64,000 bases of DNA, from the NCBI RefSeq assembly GCF_050459865.1, contig NZ_JBCMNM010000017.1:106734-170733 (forward strand). Reading direction: 5' to 3'. The notes beneath the pieces are model-generated. The model searched no databases and was not told where the DNA came from. It was given only the letters and a program-made list of their open reading frames with translations. The translations under genes were made by a program, and so were the position numbers. Shown piece after piece: positions 1 through 7,722 of the stretch; the stretch's first letter is position 1, and every line of letters begins with the position of its first letter. This stretch comes from Rummeliibacillus pycnus_B. GTDB taxonomy: Bacteria; Bacillota; Bacilli; Bacillales_A; Planococcaceae.

Positions 1-1160
1 ATGAAATAATGAAATTTGCCCCTGAAGTTCAAGTCATTGTAATGGATGGGAATAAAGTGGATCGAGAGCATCTTCAAAAGAATATCAAAGGTGTAGATGT
101 CATTATTACATCTTACTCGTTACTACGACATGATATTAAGTGGTATGAAGACAAAACCTTCCATACTGTATTCTTTGATGAAGCACAGGCTTTTAAAAAT
201 CCGACAACACAAACAGCGCGTGCAGCCCAAAAAATAAAAGCAGATCATCTTTTCGGTTTAACTGGTACACCAATTGAAAATTCACTTGAAGAACTCTGGT
301 CAATATACCATATTGTCTTTCCACAACTTTTCCAAGGGCTAAGGGAATATAGCTACCTTTCCAATAAAGCAGTTGCTAGAAGAGTACGACCGTTTCTATT
401 AAGAAGATTAAAACAAGACGTGTTAGCAGAGTTGCCCCAAAAAATTGAGTCACTTGAGACATCAGAACTATTACCTGAACAGAAGAAACTTTATGCGGCC
501 TATTTAGCAAAGCTCCGACATAAGACTTTAAAACATCTTGATAAGGAAACCATTCGCAAAAATCGAATTAAAATTTTAGCTGGATTGACGCGTTTAAGAC
601 AAATATGTTGCCACCCAGCATTGTTTGTAGAAGGCTACAAGGGAAGCTCGGCAAAATTCGAACAGCTTCTGAAAATTGTAGAGGAAGCTAAACTTTCTGG
701 AAGAAGAGTACTGATCTTTTCTCAATTTACGAAAATGTTGAAGATAATTGGGAAAGAACTCACAATGAGAGGGCAGACATTCTTCTATCTAGATGGACAA
801 ACTCCTTCAGAAGAAAGAGTGGAAATATGCAATCGATTTAATGATTATGAGCGAGACATATTTCTTATCTCCTTAAAAGCAGGAGGTACTGGGTTGAATT
901 TAACAGGAGCGGATACAGTTATTTTATATGATCTTTGGTGGAACCCAGCTGTTGAGGAACAAGCTGCTGACCGAGTCCATCGAATTGGGCAGAAAAATGA
1001 AGTTCAAGTGATTAAACTCATGGCACGTGGCACGATTGAAGAAAAGATGAATGAGTTGCAAGAAAAAAAGAGAGATCTCGTCTCAAATATTATTGATTCG
1101 GATGAAAAAATTTCAGCAACATTAACTGAAGAGGATATTCGAGAAATTTTGATGATTTAA
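1..1160 (+). CDS. SNF2/DEAD-box family helicase, C-terminal part (5' truncated by window edge)
   Basis: The reading frame is open to the left edge, so this is the 3' portion of a larger gene; the ATG at 9 is internal. Counting from that Met, the second half of the first RecA-like lobe has the DEAQ Walker B box (57-60, followed by AFKNP) and motif III LTGTPIEN (84-91). The helicase C lobe carries the SNF2 hallmark QAADRVHRIGQ (318-328), whose arginines contact ATP. This is typical of bacterial SWF/SNF (HepA/RapA-like) ATPases that translocate on double-stranded DNA. The usual N-terminal SWIM zinc finger and Walker A would lie upstream of the window. A strong terminator follows 30 bp after the stop, so the gene ends a transcript. 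The exact cellular role is unknown. Confidence 0.93.
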   Translation, partial: EIMKFAPEVQVIVMDGNKVDREHLQKNIKGVDVIITSYSLLRHDIKWYEDKTFHTVFFDEAQAFKNPTTQTARAAQKIKADHLFGLTGTPIENSLEELWSIYHIVFPQLFQGLREYSYLSNKAVARRVRPFLLRRLKQDVLAELPQKIESLETSELLPEQKKLYAAYLAKLRHKTLKHLDKETIRKNRIKILAGLTRLRQICCHPALFVEGYKGSSAKFEQLLKIVEEAKLSGRRVLIFSQFTKMLKIIGKELTMRGQTFFYLDGQTPSEERVEICNRFNDYERDIFLISLKAGGTGLNLTGADTVILYDLWWNPAVEEQAADRVHRIGQKNEVQVIKLMARGTIEEKMNELQEKKRDLVSNIIDSDEKISATLTEEDIREILMI

Positions 1161-1189
1161 TTTTGGTAAAGTTTTCTTCTGTAGTAATG

Positions 1190-1233
1190 AAAAGCCCAAT
1201 TTCTCAATTTAATACTGAGAAATCGGGCTTTTA
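1190..1233 (+). terminator. Rho-independent terminator after the SNF2 gene
   Basis: An inverted repeat (AAAGCCC-ATTTCTCA pairing with TGAGAAAT-CGGGCTTT) ends in a short T run. The A-rich 5' flank means it could also stop minus-strand transcripts. Confidence 0.85.
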
Positions 1234-1304
1234 ATATTGTAATTTCTTCAAGGTTGAATATCTGTAACTTCTGGGATGGTATATTAGCTATTTATGAATA
1301 AATG

Positions 1305-1598
1305 TTAAAATGAAAAGCTCAATAAAAATCCCCATACGAATATTCCAAATAAAAAAAGCAAACTAATAAACATACCAGAATATCTTAGAATGGTTTTCTT
1401 CTTCTGATTTTTTAATCCCATAATGCCAAGGATTAAGCTGATAAACCAACTAATGAATCCCAATATTGCAACAATAATCGTAGCAATGGCTCTTTCTTTA
1501 CTCAAATCCCCATTTACATTTCCAAGATATTGACTAACAAATAAAAAAAGAATACCTAAAAAGCTAAACAATAATGAATATAAACTTAGATTTTTCAA
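1305..1598 (-). CDS. small three-TM membrane protein, unknown function
   Basis: A 97-residue hydrophobic protein. Segments at about 4-25, 36-62 and 72-95 look membrane-spanning, with a KNQKKK basic loop between the last two. The start is TTG, supported by AGAAAGGA eight bases upstream; no ATG is available near it. I do not recognise a family. It lies alone, convergent to the SNF2 gene. Confidence 0.6.
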   Translation of the reverse strand: MKNLSLYSLLFSFLGILFLFVSQYLGNVNGDLSKERAIATIIVAILGFISWFISLILGIMGLKNQKKKTILRYSGMFISLLFLFGIFVWGFLLSFSF

Positions 1599-1859
1599 AG
1601 GAAATATCCTTTCTAAATTTATTTTTGCACAAAGAAAAACTCATATTATAGACAAATTCATTACAAACACCACTTTATTATTACATTTTACATTTATTGC
1701 AAATAATTGTAAAATGTAATATAGGAAATTTTAAAATAAGGAAAGTATAGGATTTACATAATTTTTGCAATGTTTTTTTGTATTAGAGGTGTTACTCAAG
1801 AAAATATTTAAAGCAAAGAAAAAGAATACATATAAAGATTAGTAATAAGGGGTGGCTTT

Positions 1860-2399
1860 TTGAATTTTGTTGCATGGATGATTGTCGCATGTGAAGTTAT
1901 GTTTTGGATTGTTATTGTTTTAGGTTTGGTGACACGATATGTTTTTAAGCTGAATAACTTAGGATTATTTTTATTAGCTTTAACACCAGTAATTGATTTA
2001 ATTTTATTGATTACTACGAGTATTGATTTATATCGTGGAGCAACTGCTACACAAGCACATGCGATTGCAGCCATATACTTAGGTGTTTCTATCGTATTTG
2101 GAAAAAGTATGATTAACTGGGCTGATAAGAGATTTCTTTATTTCGTAAAAAAGGAAGGACCAAAACCAATTAAATTATACGGAATGCAATATGCATTGAA
2201 TTATTTAAAAGGATGGGGAAAACACGTACTCTCATATCTGATTGGTTCTGGACTTTTAATGGGAATGATATTTTTAGTAAATAATCCTTCACAAACTCAA
2301 GCGTTATTTGATGTGTTAAAGGTTTGGACTCTAGTGTTAGGTATTGACTTTATTTTTACTATCTCTTATTTTATTTGGCCTAAAAAGAAGAGAGCATAA
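1860..2399 (+). CDS. integral membrane protein, YmcC-like
   Basis: 179 residues with about four or five membrane segments (about 3-25, 33-54, 68-86, 120-140, 152-172) and a central hydrophilic KKEGPKPIKLYG stretch. Overall it resembles the B. subtilis YmcC membrane protein family, whose function is not established; this similarity is from memory. The TTG start at 1860 follows AAGGGGTGG with good spacing. A second membrane gene begins 23 bp after the stop, so the two are probably co-transcribed. Confidence 0.7.
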   Translation: MNFVAWMIVACEVMFWIVIVLGLVTRYVFKLNNLGLFLLALTPVIDLILLITTSIDLYRGATATQAHAIAAIYLGVSIVFGKSMINWADKRFLYFVKKEGPKPIKLYGMQYALNYLKGWGKHVLSYLIGSGLLMGMIFLVNNPSQTQALFDVLKVWTLVLGIDFIFTISYFIWPKKKRA

Positions 2400-2422
2400 T
2401 TTAAAAGTATAGGGGATATTTT

Positions 2423-2671
2423 GTGGAAATTTTATTAAGAAAAGGTGCAATGTATGGCTTCATTATTGGGTTAGGAATAGCTATATTATTTGTTAAAAAC
2501 GAAGTTAATAGAATTATAGGAAATGGAGTTATTGAAACAACTTATTTGACTCCTTTTGAGTATATTATTCGTGTGCTAAGATATGGAGTTATAGGATCTT
2601 TTATTGGGGTATTAGTTGGATGCTATCTATTTTTAAAGCAAAAAAATAAATTGTTGTCTCAATCTAAATAA
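2423..2671 (+). CDS. small two-TM membrane protein, unknown
   Basis: 82 residues, two hydrophobic segments (about 10-24 and 50-70) separated by a polar loop. The GTG start follows AGGGGA by six bases. It sits 23 bp downstream of the YmcC-like gene and is likely in the same transcript. No family recognised. Confidence 0.6.
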   Translation: MEILLRKGAMYGFIIGLGIAILFVKNEVNRIIGNGVIETTYLTPFEYIIRVLRYGVIGSFIGVLVGCYLFLKQKNKLLSQSK

Positions 2672-2776
2672 AAAAAGTTCTTAGGTGTCAATATTTATAC
2701 GAAAACAGATCAATCAAAAAATTGACAAAATAATTTATTTATGCTATAATTTACAATTATATTTCTTCGATATATA

Positions 2777-2813
2777 ATAGGATTCTCCTGGCCAGGGGAA
2801 TCCTATTTTTTTG
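2777..2813 (+). terminator. terminator or attenuator hairpin
   Basis: TAGGATTCTCC and GGGGAATCCTA form a GC-containing stem around TGGCCA, followed by a T run. It ends the two-gene membrane unit, and lies only about 25 bp before the next start codon. It could therefore also act as an attenuator for the methyltransferase. Confidence 0.75.
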
Positions 2814-2838
2814 TTCTAAAATGAAGGAGTGTGTTTGT

Positions 2839-3753
2839 ATGAAGAAAGATGAGTCAAGTATAACCTCGCTAATATCAGCTTTTGGCAGATCCTATCATAG
2901 TCAATTTGATACCCCTAAAATCTTTAATGATTATATAGCTAAAGACTTAATTTCTGAGAAAGAATTCAATGATATCAAAGAGAATATGGTTCAAGGCATA
3001 CATTTCTTCAACAAAGATATCGCACAAAGATTCGAGGGAAATACAGAAGAAATATTAAGATGGATTACTCAAGTCCAACTTTCTCCAATAGCCTTATCAC
3101 GTGCTGCGTATTGCGAAAATGTATTACTTAATGAGGTAGCGTTAGGATTAAGACAATATGTCATACTTGGCGCTGGATTAGATACTTTTAGTTTCCGACA
3201 TCCAGAATTGGAAAACAGCTTAGAAATATTCGAAATTGATCATCCAACTACACAGAAATTTAAAAAGCAAAGATTGGACGAGGCAAATTTAAATATCCCA
3301 AATAACCTTCATTTTGTTTCTATGGACTTCACCAAAAAGTTGTCTTATGAAAACCTAATAGATAAAGGATTTGATAACAAAAAGACATTCTTTAGTCTTT
3401 TAGGTGTTTCATACTATTTAACTAAAGAGGAAGTTTCAAGATTAATAGATTACTTATTCACCAAGGTTCCACCAGGAAGTTCGATCGTTTTTGATTATGC
3501 GGACGAAAAACTATTTGAAGAAAAAGGAATGTCTAATAGAGTTGAAAATATGGTGAAAATGGCTTCAATAGGCGGGGAACCAATGAAATCATGTTTTTCT
3601 TACTTTGAAATAGAAAAAATGTTAGAGAAATCAGGTTTACTCATTTATGAACATTTATCACCTGATAAAATTAATGAACTGTATTTTAACAATCGAGAAG
3701 ATTACCTATCAGCCTTTGAGACTATTCATTACATTCATGCTGTAAAGAAATAA
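2839..3753 (+). CDS. class I SAM-dependent methyltransferase, leucine carboxyl methyltransferase (LCM) family
   Basis: 304 residues from the chosen ATG, which follows AAGGAGTG; an ATG 18 bases upstream would overlap the ribosome site itself. The N-terminal half contains the family's helical cap. The SAM-binding motif is GAGLDTFSFR (111-120), followed by FEIDHP, where the acidic residue binds the ribose. The family includes many small-molecule O-methyltransferases of unknown substrate in Gram-positive bacteria. No pathway partner lies next to it, so the substrate cannot be guessed. A clear terminator follows. Confidence 0.85.
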   Translation: MKKDESSITSLISAFGRSYHSQFDTPKIFNDYIAKDLISEKEFNDIKENMVQGIHFFNKDIAQRFEGNTEEILRWITQVQLSPIALSRAAYCENVLLNEVALGLRQYVILGAGLDTFSFRHPELENSLEIFEIDHPTTQKFKKQRLDEANLNIPNNLHFVSMDFTKKLSYENLIDKGFDNKKTFFSLLGVSYYLTKEEVSRLIDYLFTKVPPGSSIVFDYADEKLFEEKGMSNRVENMVKMASIGGEPMKSCFSYFEIEKMLEKSGLLIYEHLSPDKINELYFNNREDYLSAFETIHYIHAVKK

Positions 3754-3803
3754 AATACACTGATTATACACATTACATTAAAGAGATAGAAAAGAAAGAA
3801 CAT

Positions 3804-3844
3804 AAAAAGTCGATTCCTTAGCGTATAGGAAATCGGCTTTTTGT
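3804..3844 (+). terminator. terminator after the methyltransferase gene
   Basis: AAAAAGTCGATTCCT pairs with AGGAAATCGGCTTTTT around a short loop; T-rich 3' end. Confidence 0.85.
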
Positions 3845-3858
3845 AATCAGAGTAGCTA

Positions 3859-3951
3859 ATGAAACTAGGTCTTGCTCCATATGCGTTTGCGGATATTTAT
3901 GTTGGAACAACTGAAAAAATGGTTAATGATGCAGTAGGGGGATATAACTAA
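3859..3951 (+). pseudogene. possible C-terminal remnant of a decayed gene
   Basis: A 30-codon open stretch (starts MKLGLAPYAFADIYV, ends VGGYN) directly after the terminator, with no ribosome site. Its amino-acid composition looks protein-like, suggesting the tail of a lost gene rather than a functional ORF. I cannot assign the parent family. The rest of 3754-4136 holds only the terminator. Confidence 0.25.
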
Positions 3952-4136
3952 TTATTTAGATTGCATAATATTAAACATTATTATAATAGAACGATTTATT
4001 TGGAATATTATCATCTATTCTAATATCAAAATTAATGGGTTTTTAAAAAAATAACAAGAAATCTAATTTATGGTATATTTAAAATGTTTATAGTTTCTAT
4101 TATAAAAAATAAAATAGTAAAGGACAAAATATAAAA

Positions 4137-4307
4137 ATGAATAAATTTATGTTTTATTTTTGGATATTCGGAATCGCATTTATTGCATTTTTCACTGGGG
4201 AAATTGCAACAGTTATGATGTTGTACCTGATTTTAATTACGCTAAATGCAATGCATTCCACAATCAAAGATTTTTATAATGATTGGAAAAGTAAATATGA
4301 AGAGTAA
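4137..4307 (+). CDS. small membrane protein of 56 residues
   Basis: ATG at 4137, TAA at 4305. A hydrophobic stretch of about 35 residues (FYFWIFGIAFIAFF, then VMMLYLILITLNAM) is followed by a polar tail ending DWKSKYEE, a typical small bacterial membrane protein layout. AAAGGA lies about 12 bases upstream, a rather long spacing. No family is recognised. A shared terminator lies about 230 bp downstream; 4308-4535 otherwise holds nothing I can support. Confidence 0.5.
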   Translation: MNKFMFYFWIFGIAFIAFFTGEIATVMMLYLILITLNAMHSTIKDFYNDWKSKYEE

Positions 4308-4535
4308 CTACTAATTTACTTACAAAATAATTGAGGTGTTTTTAGTCCGGAAATTATCAGTTAAAAGATTAACAAGTGGGTTTTTTAACGATTTACAAAA
4401 GGATTACTTTTGTTTAGAGATATAATAATTTCAAATTTACATAACAGATTGTTGATTTTTTAATAACAGAATATATTTAATTGTTTCAACATTTCAAACG
4501 TTTTTAGCGATTTATCAATTTTGGGTAGGTATTAC

Positions 4536-4577
4536 AACAAAGACTTGATTCTACAAGCGTAGAGTCAAGTCTTTTCA
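4536..4577. terminator. bidirectional terminator between convergent genes
   Basis: AAAGACTTGA-TTCTAC pairs with GTAGA-GTCAAGTCTTT around a short loop. It can serve both the plus-strand small gene and the minus-strand secreted protein gene. Confidence 0.75.
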
Positions 4578-4608
4578 TTTATAAATAAGTACAATATCTT
4601 TTTAAATT

Positions 4609-5136
4609 TTATTTTACTGAATTAGCTATGGCAATTAAATTCTCTAAAGTAATCTTTTCTTCGCTTTTCTCATCGATACTTAAGATATATTGCAAATCAT
4701 TTTTCTCGAAAACTAAGGTATTGAAACCGATAATTGAGGTACTAAAAATAGCTTCACTTCCATCTTTGAGTTTCACTTTTTGCTCAATATTTTTTTCTTC
4801 AAAGGTCATTTTAAAAGCGATCGGGGTTATGTTTATTTTGAAATGGTTGTTCGGTAAATTTTCATTTAGAAATTCGAATTCTACGTTATCATTTACTTCA
4901 CCTTTTAAATCGTTAAGTCTTCCAAACGCATGAGTGAAGGTTAACTCCGGTAATTGTGAAGGCAGAGAAATATTCTTTTTAAAGTGTTTGCTACTATCTG
5001 ATAAAGCATTCGAAATATCCTTATAACCGATATCGTAATAGTACTTCTCAAAATCATTATTTGCAGCATTTGCAATATATATGTTTTGTAGAAGTAACAA
5101 ATAAAAAGAAAATACAGCAATGGTTAATTTTTTCAT
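4609..5136 (-). CDS. secreted protein with a DUF4367-like C-terminal domain
   Basis: 175 residues. A signal peptide is clear: MKK, a hydrophobic core (about 5-20) and an ANA cleavage region near 23-25. The mature part ends with a compact beta-rich segment and LENLIAIANSV, which resembles the end of DUF4367-type domains in bacillar extracellular and anti-sigma proteins. That assignment is tentative. The start follows GGGTGA with six bases of spacing. It lies alone on the minus strand. Confidence 0.6.
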   Translation of the reverse strand: MKKLTIAVFSFYLLLLQNIYIANAANNDFEKYYYDIGYKDISNALSDSSKHFKKNISLPSQLPELTFTHAFGRLNDLKGEVNDNVEFEFLNENLPNNHFKINITPIAFKMTFEEKNIEQKVKLKDGSEAIFSTSIIGFNTLVFEKNDLQYILSIDEKSEEKITLENLIAIANSVK

Positions 5137-5336
5137 CGTGATTCACCCTTTTATAATAACTTAATACAAATAGGTTGAGTTAAATTGAAGTTTTTATGCA
5201 TAAAATTGTATTTTATAAGCCTCGATAGTCTATATATAAAAAGAAAATTGGCATCTAAGAAAAAAACAAATTATACTAGAGAACAATAAACTGTAGAAGA
5301 GTACTTTTTGTTCATCCCATATTTGTTGTATTTTGA

Positions 5337-6248
5337 TTAACCTTGAATATACCACTTGGGTTTTATGTCGCTGAAATAGCGATGATCCTCTAAAAAGGTG
5401 TTTATTTTAGTTAACATACCATCCAATTCATCAGGTACTGTTTTTATTGTCCAAACAATAGAAGAAAATACACACATTGCTAAGTAAAGCGAATAGAGCC
5501 TCCAAAAATCATCATTTGGTTTTACATTTCCAAAGTATCCTTGAATTTGACCATTTGAAAAAGGAACACTTACTTGTCGACTGAAAATACCTAACTTTAG
5601 AAATTCATGAATTGGATCACCCCAATCAGAGCGATTGAAATCAATTACTCCAGCTAGTTTGTGATGATGAATAATTAAATTGCTTGGATGAAAATCATCA
5701 TGCTGAAAAACATTTGGCCGATTTTTCATAAGATGAATATTCTTTTCAATAAACTGGATTACCTTTTCATCATTCTCTATTTTAATGCCATTCCTAAAAT
5801 AGGCATCCATATAATTTTGATGTTTTCTAAGTTTTCTCTCATACCATGAAGACGTGTTATTGGGGGCATTAAGTTGGTGCATTTTCTTTAACTGTTTTCC
5901 AGCTTCAACACCTATAGCATATTGTTCTTCTACGCTGCATTGTGGTAGATAATCTTCTGCATCCACACCATCAAGATATGAAGTGACCATAACCCCTTTT
6001 TCTTTAAACTCTCCAATATGAATGGGTTTCGAACATTTCACCTCTAAATTATTCATTTTTTGTAATATCTTAAATTCTGTAATCTTGGCGCCCATCGATT
6101 CTAAATCGAAAACTTTGAGCAGTAAATTATCCTGAGTTTCATCGATTCGTACTAAAAATTTTTCATCTGAAGAATAACCCTTATGTATTTTGATGATTTC
6201 TTTACAATGTTCTAAATAAGGAATCTGTTTAATATCACAATCAAGCAT
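5337..6248 (-). CDS. aminoglycoside phosphotransferase (APH)-family kinase
   Basis: 303 residues with the APH/choline-kinase fold. The catalytic loop is HDDFHPSN (H183, D185, N190) and the metal-binding DF-type motif is VIDFNRSDWGDP (D203). The N-terminal nucleotide-binding lobe is shorter and more divergent. The family phosphorylates aminoglycosides, macrolides, homoserine, methylthioribose and other hydroxyl substrates. It is not close enough to a named resistance gene for me to claim resistance. The ATG start follows GGGGTG. Divergent from the lipoprotein gene at 6393. Confidence 0.8.
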   Translation of the reverse strand: MLDCDIKQIPYLEHCKEIIKIHKGYSSDEKFLVRIDETQDNLLLKVFDLESMGAKITEFKILQKMNNLEVKCSKPIHIGEFKEKGVMVTSYLDGVDAEDYLPQCSVEEQYAIGVEAGKQLKKMHQLNAPNNTSSWYERKLRKHQNYMDAYFRNGIKIENDEKVIQFIEKNIHLMKNRPNVFQHDDFHPSNLIIHHHKLAGVIDFNRSDWGDPIHEFLKLGIFSRQVSVPFSNGQIQGYFGNVKPNDDFWRLYSLYLAMCVFSSIVWTIKTVPDELDGMLTKINTFLEDHRYFSDIKPKWYIQG

Positions 6249-6392
6249 TTTTTCACCCCATGATTGATATCAATAAATTTTGGATCAGTTACAAAACTGA
6301 ATTTGTTTTTTGAAAATATAGTAATATTTGTATAATAACCCAAATTTATTTATAATTCTATTATTGGACGAATATTATGAGGGGGCAAATAT

Positions 6393-6872
6393 TTGAGGAA
6401 TACTTATTTTTTCTATTTTTTATTGTTCATCATAATGGGTTGTTTTGGATGCACCCAGAGTAATTCTCAACATATTTCTCAAGATAAGTCCTATAGATCA
6501 GAAGAAGCTATTAAGAAAGGGGATGTAGTTCAAACTGGTATTACTGTTTACAATTTTGAGCGATTCGAACAATTTTTAAATAATTATCATGGTAAAAAAC
6601 CAGACAAAATAAGAGTAACTAGTTATACCGTTGAAGGGGATCCGATCTTTATCGATTTAGATTATGATGGGGAAAATATAAAATATTTCCACGATAGCTC
6701 TAATGATGAATACGGTTCAAAAGAAATAGTTAAAGATGTATGCGCAATGATTATAGAGGAAAAGAAAGAACAGCGTAAAATAGACTATTCTGTATCTAGT
6801 TGTTCAAAAAACAATGCTTATTTAGTAATTAGTATAGATCAGAATGATTTTCAATATAAACAAAGCAAGTAA
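6393..6872 (+). CDS. DUF4362-type lipoprotein
   Basis: 159 residues. The N-terminus is a lipoprotein signal ending in a lipobox (IMGC or CFGC at 13-20). The mature part carries the DUF4362 signature: EEAIKKGDVVQ, FEQFLNN, then DKIRVTSYTVEGDPIFIDLDY, written here in pieces as recognised motifs. DUF4362 proteins are common in Bacillus and Paenibacillus and have no assigned function. The start is TTG after GAGGGGGC. A VOC protein follows 62 bp downstream. Confidence 0.75.
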   Translation: MRNTYFFYFLLFIIMGCFGCTQSNSQHISQDKSYRSEEAIKKGDVVQTGITVYNFERFEQFLNNYHGKKPDKIRVTSYTVEGDPIFIDLDYDGENIKYFHDSSNDEYGSKEIVKDVCAMIIEEKKEQRKIDYSVSSCSKNNAYLVISIDQNDFQYKQSK

Positions 6873-6934
6873 GAGGTAGATTTTAGTGAAGATGAGATAT
6901 AACAAAATTTAAAATATTATAGGAGAATGAAAAT

Positions 6935-7297
6935 ATGAGTCTTTCAATGTGCATGATTTCTATAAGGGTAAATGATATCGAAAAAGCTAAACGATTTTAT
7001 TGTGAAGATTTAGGTTTTCAATTTGAAAAAGCTTATGGGGATCAATTGGTTGAGCTTAATATTGACGGTCTACCAATCATAGTAGAAGAAGTATCAAAAC
7101 TGAATAACTTAGATTATTACGATCATTCACAAATTATTTTGGGATTAAAAGCTAAGGATTTACTAACTAAAATGAATAAGCTTAAGGATAAAGGGATTGA
7201 ATTATTATTCGAAGAGCCTCAAAAATGTCCACCAGGGATATTTAATGTTATTAAAGATCCTTTTGGAAACTATATTGAAATTTTAGAGTTTCAGTAA
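6935..7297 (+). CDS. VOC (glyoxalase/bleomycin-resistance) family protein
   Basis: 120 residues with two beta-alpha-beta-beta-beta modules. It starts SMCMISIRVNDIEKAKRFYC and ends with DPFGNYIEILEF, the C-terminal VOC metal-binding region (E of IEIL). Family members bind or modify small molecules such as glyoxal adducts, antibiotics or aromatic diols. No substrate is indicated. A good ribosome site (AGGAGAATGAA) precedes the ATG. A terminator follows. Confidence 0.8.
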   Translation: MSLSMCMISIRVNDIEKAKRFYCEDLGFQFEKAYGDQLVELNIDGLPIIVEEVSKLNNLDYYDHSQIILGLKAKDLLTKMNKLKDKGIELLFEEPQKCPPGIFNVIKDPFGNYIEILEFQ

Positions 7298-7366
7298 ATA
7301 CCGGGCTAGGGCTAGTGTTTCAATTTGAATCATATAATAATTAATAAAAAAATTATCTAATAACCG

Positions 7367-7401
7367 TGGAAACCCTATTAAGTTAGTGGTTTCTTTTTTG
7401 T
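7367..7401 (+). terminator. terminator after the VOC gene
   Basis: GGAAACC pairs with GGTTTC around a 12-base loop and is followed by TTTTTT. Confidence 0.65.
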
Positions 7402-7722
7402 TAATTGAATACATATTTCGAATATGGAAATTGGAGGTCCTTAAAGAGATTTTCTTTTTTTATCAGGGAATAATGGTTAAAGTTATTTTGAATTTTAGTC
7501 ATATTTGGTGTTAATCAATTGAAGGGGAATATTATTCAGATCAATTTAAGAATAAAATTAAGGAAGGGAAATGAAAATTACATTGATTAAATTGAGGAAA
7601 AGTGTTAAATTAGTATAGAAACACTTTTATTTCTATAGAGGATATATCTTATGCAATTTAATTATACAATAAATATTCTCTTTTGTCAAATCAAACTTTT
7701 CATTTTTTAAGGAGTGGTTGGT
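7402..7722 (+). other. helD upstream region with a 15-codon ORF and hairpin
   Basis: Mostly AT-rich non-coding DNA. A 15-codon ORF (7571-7618, MKITLIKLRKSVKLV) has AAGGAAGG just upstream. Its stop codon lies in an inverted repeat, TATAGAAA/TTTCTATA (7615-7638). It could be a leader peptide for helD, but the support is weak. Confidence 0.2.

Noticed and set aside
4340..4426. 29-codon GTG-started frame in the gap after the small membrane gene
   Set aside because: The start has no properly placed ribosome site and the peptide shows no recognisable feature.
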